28,547 nucleotides of DNA from NCBI GenBank assembly GCA_016987375.1, contig PJRA01000160.1:1406355-1434901 (forward strand). Reading direction: 5' to 3'. Both the position numbers and the translations under genes were made by a program. The stretch's first letter is position 1; each line of letters starts with the position of its first letter. The stretch is from Brachionus koreanus. Lineage: Eukaryota; Rotifera; Eurotatoria; Ploima; Brachionidae. Below, piece by piece: positions 1 through 17,114 of this stretch. The notes under the pieces are model-generated. The model saw only the letters and a program-made list of their open reading frames with translations, made no database searches and was not told the DNA's origin.

Positions 1-540
1 TTTGGTGCGATAAAAAAAATAATAAAATTATAAATTAAAAAATAAAAAATTAATTTGATCTATTAGATTTGGATAAATTGAAATTACCTTTTATGAATTA
101 CATATAGAGTAAAGTCCTCTTATTTAAGTCTGAAATTTAGTTTCAGTAAATTTGATATTTTGTGTGCCTAAGTAATCTTTAAATAGGATATCATGATTAG
201 ATCATTTATATAATTTTATAAAAATAATAAAAAAAAATTGTTTAAAAAAAGTTGAACATTGAAATATTTAAATTAAATTTTTGATTTTTTTTTCAAAATC
301 TGTAAAAATCAAATTCATATTTTTGAAATTAGAAAGCTTGAATGTTGAAAACTTCAATATTGATCTCTTGATCACAAGCTTTTCAGCAGTCTTGAATAAA
401 AATATAGGTGATTTTACCATTAATTTGGTCTTATTCTGAACTTCATAACTTCGTTGTGACCTTTTTCTGAGCCTTTATATTTTTAAACTTGAATTGATGA
501 TTTTTTTTCTCAACAAACTTTGATATAATTTTAAATTAAA
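1..540. other. AT-rich noncoding DNA at the left edge
   Basis: No convincing reading frame, RNA gene or splice pattern was seen. The stretch is dominated by A/T runs. It lies downstream of the 3' end of the minus-strand retroelement remnant and may include its 3' untranslated tail, but no boundary could be fixed. Confidence 0.5.
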
Positions 541-597
541 AAGAGCAGAAGTAGTAGTAGTTTTAAACTGCAGCTTAGAGGTTATCTAAGCATAGGT

Positions 598-2630
598 CTA
601 AAGAGCTGTAGCAGTCGCTTCTTTTTGTTTGGCCATCCAACTATCAAGCTTCGCTTTAAAGCTATTTAAGCTCTTTACATTTTCTAAATCTACCGAGCGT
701 TTATTCCATCCATTTACCACTCTATTTGTAAAAAAGTTAAATATTGGTTAAATCTCTTTATTTTTTTCACGAGTAAAACAATAGCTATTTCTCCTCAACT
801 CGTATCTTCGACTAGGTTTTGTGTTAAGACCAGAGTTGTTCAAAAGTCATAAAGTCAAAATCAAGTTGAAAATTTTGGGAAGTCAGTGACTTTAAATTTT
901 TTTTTTCAAACAAAAGTCTTTTGACTTGACTTAAAATTTTTTGGAAGTCAAGTCACTGACTTGACTTTTAAAAGACTTTAAAACAACTTTTTTTTGAGTT
1001 TTCTACAAGATAAAACTTTTAAAAAAAAGAAAAAAAATTTTTTAATTTTATCGAATAATTTAATCTTATTAATTTTGACATTAAATTTTTAAATCAAAAT
1101 TTCAACTTAAATAAAAATGAAAATAATACTGACTTTTTTTTCTTTAATAATTTGAACATCTGAAATAGATCATCTCTTAATCTTCTTGTTCTCAAGTTAG
1201 TTAAATCTAGCCTTAACAAACGTTGTTGATAATCCAAATTACGCTTTTCTGGTATCAAGTTTGTTGGTAATCGTTGAACTCTCTCAAGTCTTGTTCTGTA
1301 TAAGGACACAAAGCACTGACGGCATATTCCAACTGCGGTCTAGCCATTGGACAATACAATATTTTGATAGTTTCAAGAATACTTAAATATCCTTTGATCG
1401 TTTGACTTATTCATGGTTTTTGAACCAATTTTATTATCAAACTCTGGATTGTTGTTACGATGCGAACAACTTTGCATTTTTATATGTATTGCTGAGTCGA
1501 TCATTCTTTTAATCATTAACAGCTTCATCGATATCCGATTGTAGGTTATAAATTGAGTTCAAGTTATCAATTGTTGATAAGATCTTCGTGTCATCAGCAA
1601 AAGCTTTACAATTGTTTTGGACAATACTCAACATATCGTTTATATAAATAATAAAGAAGAGAGGACCTTGCACTGAACCTTGAGGAACTCCACTTTTATC
1701 CAACTTGAGCTGGTATCCTCTAATACTAGTCTTTGCAAGCGTTATAAAAGAAAAGCCTTTATCCAATTTTCGGGCCTTCACCAAATCCAAAAAATTATAA
1801 TTTATACAGAAGCTTTCTATGAGTGACTTTATCAAAAGCTTTAGCAAAATCCGTGTAAATGGTGTCGACCGGTTAGCCATTTGATATCGCTTCAGGAATA
1901 AAATCCATGTCGTTAGCCTTATTCGGGTTTAACTTTGACAATTTCTCACTAACCTTTTTTACATTTATAAGATGCTCAGCAGACGGGTCAAACCGTTCCA
2001 TCGTTTTAATCTCAAAAGTAGGAAGAGGCGATAAGTCATAACTGATTGAAAATATTCATTTAAAGTATTAGCAATTTCGAGCATATCTGAGATACTTTTT
2101 CCACTTTCATCTATTAGAGCTTTTACCAATGGCTTAATAAAAGTTTACGGATTTGCATAGTTGTACACCAGTTTCAGGTTCGATTTTGATAATTTAGATA
2201 AATTCGTTTCATAATTTTTAATAGCATTTTTTATTTTTTTATAACACTTGTTTCTTATTTCTATATAATTTCTCGTTTTGACTCGCACCAACTACTTGCT
2301 TCGCATGACTTCCAAGCAGAATGCTTTTTCTTTATTAACTTCGCTTCTTGAAACATTCATACGATATAAACTTGTTGTACATTTGATAAATTGTCAAACC
2401 CTCAAATGCATTGATCCAGTTTACTTTGTCAGTAAAATTAGAAATTGAAGCGTAGTCACCTTTTATTTAGTTAAAGACCGATGATCAAAACGCGGTGGGC
2501 CGTGATCAAAGCTATAAATACACTCTTTATTTCACTAATTACTAAATCAAGAAGACTACTGGATTTGTCAATTGAGGTTTGGAAAGATGGTTGGATTACA
2601 TGTTGATAGAAAAAACTGTCTTCACGGATT
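598..2630 (-). mobile_element. Decayed, 5'-truncated non-LTR retrotransposon (endonuclease end plus reverse transcriptase)
   Basis: Read on the minus strand, pieces of one polymerase ORF occur in the expected order but in shifting frames. At 2625-2480 lies the end of an endonuclease domain (FYQHVIQPSFQTSIDKSS, then LLDLVIS). At 2460-2050 is the usual linker with in-frame stops. At about 1860-1800 is RT motif A ([11 protein letters not shown]). At about 1700-1640 is motif B ([20 protein letters not shown]), and at about 1610 motif C (AFADDTK). From 1300 to 1130 comes the thumb region (LERVQR, YQQRLLRLDLTNLRTRR), and 780-598 holds the C-terminal tail (NRVVNGWNKRS, LNSFKAKLDSW) with a TAG stop at 600-598. 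Stops, frameshifts, a deletion of the fingers region between about 1880 and 1860, and an AT-rich insertion (842-1125) show it is dead. Motif order and the tail fit the CR1/Jockey type of EN-RT elements; the exact clade is not resolved. Nothing of the 5' ORF or the start of the endonuclease is present. Confidence 0.88.
842..1085. repeat. AAGTCA-rich palindromic insertion within the retroelement
   Basis: This block interrupts the retroelement between its thumb region and its C-terminal tail. It contains many copies of AAGTCA and its complement TGACTT. One of them forms a near-perfect palindrome around 953-968 (AAGTCAAGTCACTGACTTGA, continuing CTT), and a related AAGTCAGTGACTT lies near 880-892. 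It has no coding potential. It is either a simple-repeat expansion or a small inserted foldback element. Confidence 0.5.
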
Positions 2631-2783
2631 CAAATAAACAATTTTCAAAACAATTTTTATCATTAGTCTATTTATTTATTTATTTAAAGTTTAAGTCCCA
2701 TGGAAGTATTATATATATAAAAAATAAAAATTATAATCAAATAAAAGTCCTTTTTACAATTATTAATTTAACTAGATGAGAAG

Positions 2784-3304
2784 CAGAGGTGGACCAAGAA
2801 GAAGTGGAATAGCTGTGGGAACTTGTACTTTTGTCCCGTCTTATCTACCTCGAGGAACTATACGATGTAGTCTAGTAATCTTCCTCATAAAAAAGTTATT
2901 AGACTACTTTCCTCATAGAAAAAGCTAGACTACTAGACTACTACTAGACACTAGTAGTCTTCCTCATAAAAAAGCCAATGTTCGCACAAAAATACAATAT
3001 CAGAAAATTTTAGAATTTTATCTACAATTAACTTACAAGAAATAAAATGTTTACAGTTATAATTTGTAATTATCATTAATTCATCTGAGTTGAGTTTCCC
3101 CACTTAGAGGTCGTTAGCTCAATAAACACTTCTTGGTTATCACCATTACCATTATTCAGCTTTTTTGAAGGTATTTGATTCAGCTCAGTATCTGAGCCAT
3201 CATTACTAATATCATCATAGCTGCGTATAGTTCCTCGAGGTAGATAAGACGGGACAAAGTTACAAGTTCCCACAGCTATTCTACTTCTTCTTGGTCCACC
3301 TCTG
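2784..3304. repeat. 81-bp inverted repeat with a 359-bp spacer
   Basis: The left arm is 2784-2864 and the right arm 3224-3304. The reverse complement of the right arm matches the left arm at about 78 of 81 positions. Read as protein, both arms give the same segment (RGGPRRS, then IAVGTC and FVPSYLPRGTIR). The right arm is part of the minus-strand coding remnant 3076-3610, and the left arm is an isolated copy on the other strand. Identity stops sharply at both ends. The spacer also contains short repeats and small hairpins. Confidence 0.9.
2879..2974. repeat. Three short tandem-like copies plus a small hairpin
   Basis: The unit TCTTCCTCATAAAAAAG occurs at 2879-2895 and 2958-2974, with a diverged copy near 2907-2924. 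The copies are separated by TAGTCTA-type palindromic tracts. GTAGTCTAGTAA at about 2867-2878 can pair with TTATTAGACTAC at 2896-2907 (one mismatch or wobble), making a 12-bp stem. No function can be assigned. It sits directly beside the left arm of the 81-bp inverted repeat. Confidence 0.6.
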
Positions 3305-3610
3305 TTCTTAGATAAACTAATTACATCATCATGATTATTTATGTCACAAGAATCACTATTGGATTTGTGGCTACCTTGAACAAGATTACTACCTTGATCT
3401 GAATTAGTTTTTTTTGATTCAGTGGAATTAAGAAATAATATATCAGAAAATATATCATAAAGTAACTAAATTCTGAATTAAAAGGAAGTCTGCATCTAAA
3501 TTGATTAATATATCTAAAATTACTAAGAGGAAAACTAATTTTTTGGAATCTTTGCTTATCTTAAAGTCATGTGTTAATTCTTCCCAAGAATTAAAATTTT
3601 GAATCAAATA
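3076..3610 (-). pseudogene. Frameshifted coding remnant or terminal exon(s), unidentified
   Basis: From about 3610 down to 3466 one minus-strand frame is open (NSWEELTHDFKISKDSKK, then a hydrophobic stretch FLLVILDILINLDADFLL). It hits a stop near 3460, where a neighbouring frame continues as LYDIFSDILFLNSTESKK through RGGPRRS and VPSYLPRGTIRSYDD to a TAA at 3076-3078. A one-base shift near 3465 would join the two into about 175 residues, which suggests a broken gene. Alternatively, TTTAG just before 3465 could be a splice acceptor and the second part a last exon of a gene whose other exons are not seen. There is no in-frame ATG at the start of the open stretch. The C-terminal half is polar and rich in Ser, Asn and Asp. 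I do not recognise the family. A segment of it is duplicated in inverted orientation at 2784-2864. Confidence 0.45.
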
Positions 3611-3624
3611 TCATCGAAAAATTC

Positions 3625-4150
3625 TTGATTGTTTACTAATTAATATCCTACATTAGAATTAATTCATGAACATTGGATTTTATATAGTTTTTAAAAATTT
3701 TCTAGATTTTATTTGAATTCGAAATCTTATAAAATACTTAAATTAATTCATGGAAAATTTAGTTTTTAAAAGACTAATCAAACCAATGTTCCTTAAATCA
3801 GCTAAAAAAAAATTGATTCTTTACGATTCTCATCGTTTTATAAGTATTCTTTCGAATTTAGATTTATTGTTGTATTCTTTTTTAATCTTATCTTAAAAAT
3901 AAGACAGTATTTTTTTTTAGTTGTTTTTAATAGTATTTTTCATTTATTTAGAATTTAATTTTAGATATAATCCATTTATTTAACGAACTAAATGAAAAAT
4001 AAAAATATTAAAAGCTACTGAACTGAACTTGTTGCACATAAATGAAAATTAATTTAAATTTTTCTTTAAATAAATCGCCAACAAAATGAACTTTATTAAT
4101 GCATAAGTGATCAGAGTAGAATCCAGCAACAAACTGTATACCATTATCAT
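3625..4150. other. Noncoding DNA upstream of the BCL11 gene
   Basis: AT-rich sequence with no supported reading frame. It should contain the promoter and any 5' leader of the plus-strand BCL11-like gene. No further motif could be supported apart from the TATA-like site just downstream. Confidence 0.4.
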
Positions 4151-4153
4151 GAT

Positions 4154-4162
4154 TATATAAAA
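4154..4162 (+). promoter_or_regulatory. TATA-like box upstream of the BCL11 start
   Basis: TATATAAAA lies 79 bases before the ATG at 4241. The spacing would allow a short leader. In DNA this AT-rich such a match can occur by chance, so support is weak. Confidence 0.2.
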
Positions 4163-4240
4163 AAAACTCGCCAATAAAACTCTTTGCTAAAAAAACTTAC
4201 ACTACTAACCAAAAACCTTTTTCTAAACAATATTGACGCA

Positions 4241-7200
4241 ATGAACGAAAAGCATGCTGACGAAACCCTGAATGAATCAGAGCTGGCCGATCTGGCCGAG
4301 GATATTAAGCCCGAAATTAAGTCATCAATCGAGTCACTCAATGTGAACAAACGAAAGAAAAAATCAGTCATACAAAGCACTGCTGACGAGGACAGTGACG
4401 ATAATCTGGACGATGAGGAAGTTGATCTGGATGAGAATAACAATGAGCTGAAAATAAACGAGAATTGTGACAGTGACAATAACGAAAATGGACACATGGC
4501 CTCTGACTTGGATCTGAGTCAATTTGATGAAAACAACAATTTGCCCGAAGACAACCATGAAGAGGAAAACTATTGCAATCAGGATCTTATTGTGTGCGGC
4601 ATGTGTCAGGCTGATTTTAGACTATCGAACATCATTGATTTTATTGAACACAAAATAAACAAATGCTTGAATCATAATCAAAAATCACAGGATGATCTTC
4701 TCAAGAATTTGAATTCGAATTTGTCTCAAATTAATAGTAAATTAAGTACTGGAAGGAATAAGACAAATAGCAGAATGAATTCAGATGGATGTGAACTGGG
4801 TGAAAGTGATGATACTTTCATGAATGGTAGGTTTTGTTATTATTTCTTAAATGCCCATTTGATCTCAAAATAAAATTAAATTGAATTAGTTTTAAAAGAA
4901 AAAAGATTCCAATAAGTAAATACTTGAAAACCAAGGAAAATTTTTTTTTTTGGTGAGTAAAAAAATAAATATTTTCACTGGATATACTCAAAGATTCAAA
5001 AAAAAACAGTATCTTGATTATAAAACATTTTTTTTAATTCACTTTTTTTTGACTCTATTTTACAATCTTAAAATTAAAAAATAAAAAAGCAATCCCAAAG
5101 ATTTGTTCAGAATTTTGTCTAGTTTTTGAATATGCAAAAATAATTTGGAGTAAACCGCGGAGATACAAAAAAACTGTAAAAAACCCAAAATTATACTATT
5201 TTTGATAATAGTCTTCGTAAATTAGTCTTCGCAAATAAACCACTATTTTGTAGAAGAGATTATTCTCTATCAGGATTCAGGATTGATATTATACTATTAG
5301 GATATGCATATTTGAACATAAGTTATTACAGCCTGAAGTCAAGATTATTTTTTTTTTGAATCTTTGAGGGGATCCAGTCAAAAAATTTATTTTTACTCTC
5401 CAAAAAAAACACATTTTCCTAGGTATTTTATTCCTAGGTTAATTTAAAAAAATTAATTAATTTCTAGTTTCTAAATTTTTTTAAATAAATATTAATTTAG
5501 TCAATAGGAAATGAAAAATTGGGCTCGAGTAAAAAACTTTTAAAAATTATCTAATTAATAATTTATAAAAAGTCTTTTACTAGGTGATTTTTATTTATCT
5601 AAAATATTGTAAATTAAAGAACCAGAAAATGGAGGAATGACTACACCGTACATATACAAATGTTCGGAATGCAGCAAATTATTCAGAAATGCGGCATATC
5701 TAGTCGAACACATTGAGACAGAACACAATATGATATTGTGCAAGAAATTTACCAAAACAGGAGCTTCAATTGATTCTAAAACAAATTTAATGCAGCATGC
5801 TAAACCGCAACAGGTTTCTTCACCAAAGACAAATATTAATTTTAAACCAGTGCAAATGCCAACAAATGGAAATTTATTAAATAGACAGTCAACATCACCA
5901 TCACAATCAGGCAGCAACAATTCGCCAAAAAAATTCAAATCAAAACACGATATATCACCGACAATGCATCAACAAAATAATGCTAAAGTGCTCTCGGCAA
6001 ATTCAACAACATCAACATCAACATCAACATCTGCTACTCCTACTGCTGCTGCTGCTGCCTTAGCTGCAACAGTTCTTTCAAATAACAATTTGGCAAAAAA
6101 ATTTACCAACATAAATTTGGCCAATTCGAATCTAAATCAATTGAAAGCAATAAAAACAGCTAATAATAGTCTAAAAATAATAACAAACAATGGCATGGGA
6201 ACAAATAGACTTGGTAACATTCACAATACAATTGTGCCAAATGGTGTATCGAGTAAAATTTTGCCAAATAAACCGGTCGTCAAAGAAGAATACGATGAAG
6301 CAAATCAAACAAATGACGAAGAAGAACAAGATCAAGAGAACGAACTAAACAATGCAAGTAGTAATGAAGAAGAGAGTGTAGAAAGTGGAAGCAAATTAAT
6401 TGGAAAATCAAATGCACCAACACAATTGAGCATTAAAATAAACTCATTGCTTAATCAAGCTGGTGGAGCGTCAAATTCAATAGCAGCTATTGCAGCTGTT
6501 TTAAATCAAACAAATTCTTCTAATTCGTCTTCGTCTAATTCATCGAGTTCAACTTCAGGCTCACCTGCATCCATAACAAATACACCAAGTGTTCTATCTC
6601 AATTGAACAATCTATTCACTCAAAATACATCTCCCAATTACATAAATTTGTTCAATCAAAATCTGCTCAATTTATTGAGCAATCAATCACAATCATCGCT
6701 GTTGTCACCATCGTCAACATCATCAAGTGCTTCGTCAAACAAAATTCAAAATGTATCATCAAGCAACTCGAGCACATTTATTCAAAATGGTGATGAAAAA
6801 ACACGCAACAAAAATCTACTCGATACCATAAATGAATTGGCCAAATTCAATCAAGATCCGTCTAAATTGACTATTAATGCCTCTTCAAATGCACAACAAA
6901 ATAATAAATTGAATATTGTGAATGGAACTAACAATAGTGGTTTAAATGTTAATAGCAATAGTAATAGTAGTAGTATTAATGGTATGGGAGGAAATAAGCC
7001 CAAACGCGAGAAACGAACAGATACATGTGAATTTTGTGGTAAAGTGTTCAAAAATTGTTCGAATTTGACTGTTCATCGGCGAAGTCACACTGGAGAGAAA
7101 CCCTATAAATGTGAGTTATGCAACTATGCTTGTGCTCAAAGTTCAAAATTAACACGACACATGAAAACTCATGGACGCGCTGGCAAAGAAACATCCTATT

Positions 7201-7787
7201 GTAAATATTGTTCAATGCCGTTCAGTGTGCCGAGCACATTGGACAAACACATGAGAAAATGTGACAAAAATCCTCAATTTAATCCAAATGCTTCTTCTTC
7301 TACTGCTGCTAATGTCTCACTTTCATCGTCATCATCAGCAGCGACAACAACAACAGCATCAGGACCAGCACACTCGTCATCAACAAATGGATCAACACAA
7401 AATTTTGTCAGTCTTCAAACTCTTCAAAACAAAATCAATCTTGCCCAAAATCAATTGAATATGAAAAAGTCTTTACAACAAGCCAAACGTATGCCAAATC
7501 AAATAAATATGATGGCTTTTAATATGCAAAATAATTTACCAGCTGGCATTCGCATGAACGATTTTAGTCAAGACAATGATTTGGATAATGAGGAAAATGA
7601 AGAGGAACTGGAAGCATTGGCCGAAGTAGAAGAAGACGACAATTGTCTTGAAAGTACCATGGACAATGAAAATCAACAATATGAAGAAGAGTTCGACGAT
7701 GAAAGCTCAAACCAAAAAGAGTTTTTAGACGAAGTTAATAATCAATTTATTCTTAATCACTCTTTTAAAATTGAAAGTATTCAATAA
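4241..7787 (+). CDS. bcl11: BCL11A/B-type C2H2 zinc-finger transcription factor (two exons)
   Basis: Coding exons are 4241-4826 and 5620-7787, joined in phase 1 (donor GTAGGT at 4827; acceptor TTAAAG, or a second AG six bases on in the same frame). The predicted protein is about 917 residues. ATG 4241 is the first ATG in frame. The N-terminus is acidic. An N-terminal CCHC finger follows (C119, C122, H137, C142; spacing C-x2-C-x14-H-x4-C), typical of BCL11 (similar to CGQCQMNF...FIEHKRKQC). A second finger opens exon 2 ([10 protein letters not shown], ending H-x4-H). A long Ser/Asn/Gln-rich linker leads to three tandem fingers at about 665-743 ([60 protein letters not shown]), nearly identical to BCL11 fingers 4-6. 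The last finger ends H-x3-C instead of H-x4-H. The central finger pair 2-3 of vertebrate BCL11 is absent. The C-terminus is Asn/Glu/Asp-rich. The family consists of sequence-specific nuclear repressors acting with NuRD and SWI/SNF complexes in development. Confidence 0.93.
4934..5421. repeat. Foldback (inverted repeat) inside the BCL11 intron
   Basis: Arms at 4934-5015 and 5341-5421 are inverted copies of about 80 bp at roughly 80-85% identity by eye. They share the core CTCAAAGATTCAAAAAAAAA and, next to it, GAGTAAAAA and CACTGGAT/GACTGGAT. The loop is about 325 bp. The whole structure lies within the 793-nt intron (4827-5619), so the primary transcript could fold into a long imperfect hairpin. 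No ORF was seen inside. Confidence 0.75.
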
Positions 7788-7788
7788 A
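7783..7788 (+). terminator. AATAAA polyadenylation signal overlapping the BCL11 stop codon
   Basis: AATAAA contains the TAA stop (7785-7787). The next good AATAAA is at about 8227-8232, some 440 nt downstream, so the true 3' end could be either very short or about half a kilobase long. Confidence 0.35.
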
Positions 7789-8867
7789 ATTTAAAAAATT
7801 ACTTTCATTCTAATATTATTAATTAAAATTTAATATAATTTTCTTTAAAATATTGAAAATTATATTGCTTATTTTCGCTATTGTATGAAAATTTTCTAAA
7901 TGTTACTTAATTCAAGCGTTTTGGTCCACTTAATTTTGTTTATTATTTAGCGCGTAAGTTTTTAAATTTCCCCTATTTACCCAAAAAGACAATCCATTTT
8001 ACCAAAGCATTTTTAAAAAAAAATCCACTGTATTTATTCACATTTAATTTTTTCGAAAATTTTAATGTGATTCTAAATGACTGGTTTTGTCATCAACACT
8101 CTTACTTCCAAATCTTTTTATTCTCTTTTATTTATTAGGTTTTTGGAGGTTTGTCGCGATAAATTAAAAGTGTTTGATGGTGTGCAGTAAACCAAAGAAA
8201 TTAAAAATGATAACTCACAAAAGAAAATAAAGATTATTTGATGAAATAGCTGGTCCAAATTAACACTAAAACACTTAAAAATTGAAAAAAAAATTCTATA
8301 TTGCTTTAAAAACCATTGTTTGTCTTTTAAAAAAATTCGTGTATGTGTGTTTTAAAGGTGTCCTTATGAATTGGAAATTTAAGACTATTAAGATATTGGA
8401 AATATCATGACATATAGCCCTTAAACTGAAATAAAACAAAAAAAATAAAAATTTTAATCTCAATTAAAATTTAATTTTATCAAATAAAATTAAATTAATA
8501 TTTTTTTAGTCAAAATTTAAAACTAAAATTATCTTTAATATTTATTATTTAAAATTTTAATGAGCTCATTTCAGCCAAAATAAAAAAAATACAAAAAAAA
8601 TTTAATATATGCTTTTAAACACAAAAACAAAACTTTTTTTAAATACATAAATTAAACAGACAATTTAAACAAACTTTGAAAGATGACAATTACAGGATTT
8701 ACCAATGAATGCCACATAAAATACGAAACAAAATAGCTCTTAGCCCTTTATTTACAATTTGGATTTATTGGGCCATTTTAAAAATGTTTAGCATAAAATA
8801 AAACTCGTTTGATAGGCCATTATTTTGTTTCATATCATATTTTAAATCAAATGAGGTAGATATTTGT
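7789..8867. other. Convergent intergenic region between BCL11 and DOT1L
   Basis: The two flanking genes converge here. The sequence is AT-rich with no supported ORF or RNA gene, and it should hold both 3' UTRs. Plus-strand AATAAA occurs at about 8227, and minus-strand signals at 8764-8769 and near 8748. Confidence 0.5.
8764..8769 (-). terminator. Candidate polyadenylation signal of DOT1L
   Basis: AATAAA on the minus strand, about 100 nt after the DOT1L stop codon. A second AATAAA follows about 15 nt further on. The position suits a short 3' UTR. Confidence 0.4.
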
Positions 8868-15542
<6,675 letters not shown>

Positions 15543-16216
15543 TAATAGTAGGAACTTTAATTTGAATTTGAATCCATAGGCTATTTAACTAATTCAATCT
15601 ACTGTGGACCGACGATTACGTAAAACTATGTATAGAACTAGCACGATAAAAAAATCAAATACTACCAGTTTAAAAACTCTAAAATTTGTCTTATTTATAA
15701 GTTCTAATCATTGATTTATGTATAAAAGGAAAGTTTTTATTTAATTTTGATTAGAGAATCAGAGGGTAAAAATAAATTTTTTTTTTATTTTAAAAAGATT
15801 ATAATTATTCCTCTCTAGTTAGATATTATCATAAAAATTTATAATTGCTTCAAACCATTGATACAGTTGTCTTAACAACTCTGATTTGAAATCATGTATT
15901 CATGGTCAAAAATTTCTCATCATACAACTAATTAGAAACATTGGAAAATAAGACGCGTGTGCTTCGCTTCAAAAAATTTTGTTATTAAATTTCAGACCAA
16001 AGTTACTCGAAATTACTTAGAGTAATAATTTACATAATTTTCACAAGTAAAATATATGAAATAATTTTTATTATGATATAGTAAAAATATAATTCAATTT
16101 TAACTTTTAGATGACAAACCTAACATAACATTTAATAAGCTAAAAATAATAAAATTAGTTAAATCATTTAAAAGAAACACAAGTTTCTAATTAAACTTAA
16201 TTTTAATGAATTTAAA

Positions 16217-16559
16217 TTTACTAATTTTTAAGTTGTTTTCTGCAAATTTCATTATGCTTTTCTAAATTTAAGAGAGTCAATCGTATTTTAAAAAGCTCTA
16301 CAGCATCTGTTAATTTTATCAATCTACTTTTGATGATGAGATATCGTCAATGTTGAGGTGTTAAGGCAACTTTGAAATTGTAGAGTACTAAGCTTAAAAC
16401 TACTTTCATACTTTTAACAGCCGGGTACAAAGCTTTTAGATCAAAGCTTATTTGTTTTCCAGACCCTTTCTTGCTTCCAAGGCTGATATCATCAATGTTT
16501 TCAGACAAATCTAATATTTTATATTGAACAGAGCTCAATGAAATTTTAAAAAAGTTCAA
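16217..16559 (-). pseudogene. Possible orphan exon or pseudogene fragment, unidentified
   Basis: A minus-strand frame runs open from 16559 to a TGA at about 16347 (SSVQYKILDLSENIDDIS, LGSKKGSGKQISFDLKAL, YPAVKSMKVVLSLVLYNF). It continues in the same frame after that stop (YLIIKSRLIKLTDAVELF, then LLNLEKHNEICRKQLKN) to a TAG at about 16220. There is no ATG at its start; a stop immediately precedes it, although CATTGAG near 16530 could be a splice acceptor. The composition is richer in G+C than the flanks. The neighbouring strings AACATTGATGATATC and AACATTGACGATATC suggest a local duplication. I do not recognise a family. Confidence 0.3.
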
Positions 16560-17114
16560 TTAGAAAAATGAAAAAAAACTTGTTCTGCAAATGACGAAAC
16601 GATGCAAAATTTTAAGCTATAAATTACTAATATTTTGCTTTTGAATTGGAAATTTTAAGAATTTTTACAATGCCAGGGGACTGCTAATTTCTAATTATGT
16701 GGAAATAGGATCAAAATTTCAAAATATTATCAGAAATATTAGAATCAAAAAATACATAAATAGTTGTAAATTTTATTTTTAAGCGAATTAAATTATTTAA
16801 TTTTTGGCTCATCTTAAAATTTGCTTTATGTTAGATTTTTTTTTTTAATTTTTTCTTTATCAAAAAATGAATAATCTAGGTAAATTAATTTTTAGAATTT
16901 TTAAGACTTTTAAAATTTGCATTGACTAAGATTTTAATGAAGCTTAATAAAGCTTAATTTTTTCGTAGATAAAATAATCAACCCGTCTTTTTTAATAAGA
17001 TTTTTTAGTAAAGATCTTTTTTTGTATAATTTTTTATGCCTAAAATCGTTTCAATATTCATGTCTCTCTAAAGTAGAAACATTTGCTTGATTTCTGTTTT
17101 AATATCGGGTGAGT

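Noticed and set aside
4184..4240. Extension of the BCL11 start upstream to 4184
   Set aside because: The codon at 4184 is TTG, not ATG. The first in-frame ATG is 4241, and the extra 19 residues show no similarity to the family.
4153..4558. Minus-strand open frames across BCL11 exon 1
   Set aside because: They are antisense shadows of the acidic, Ser/Asp-rich BCL11 N-terminus and have no independent support.
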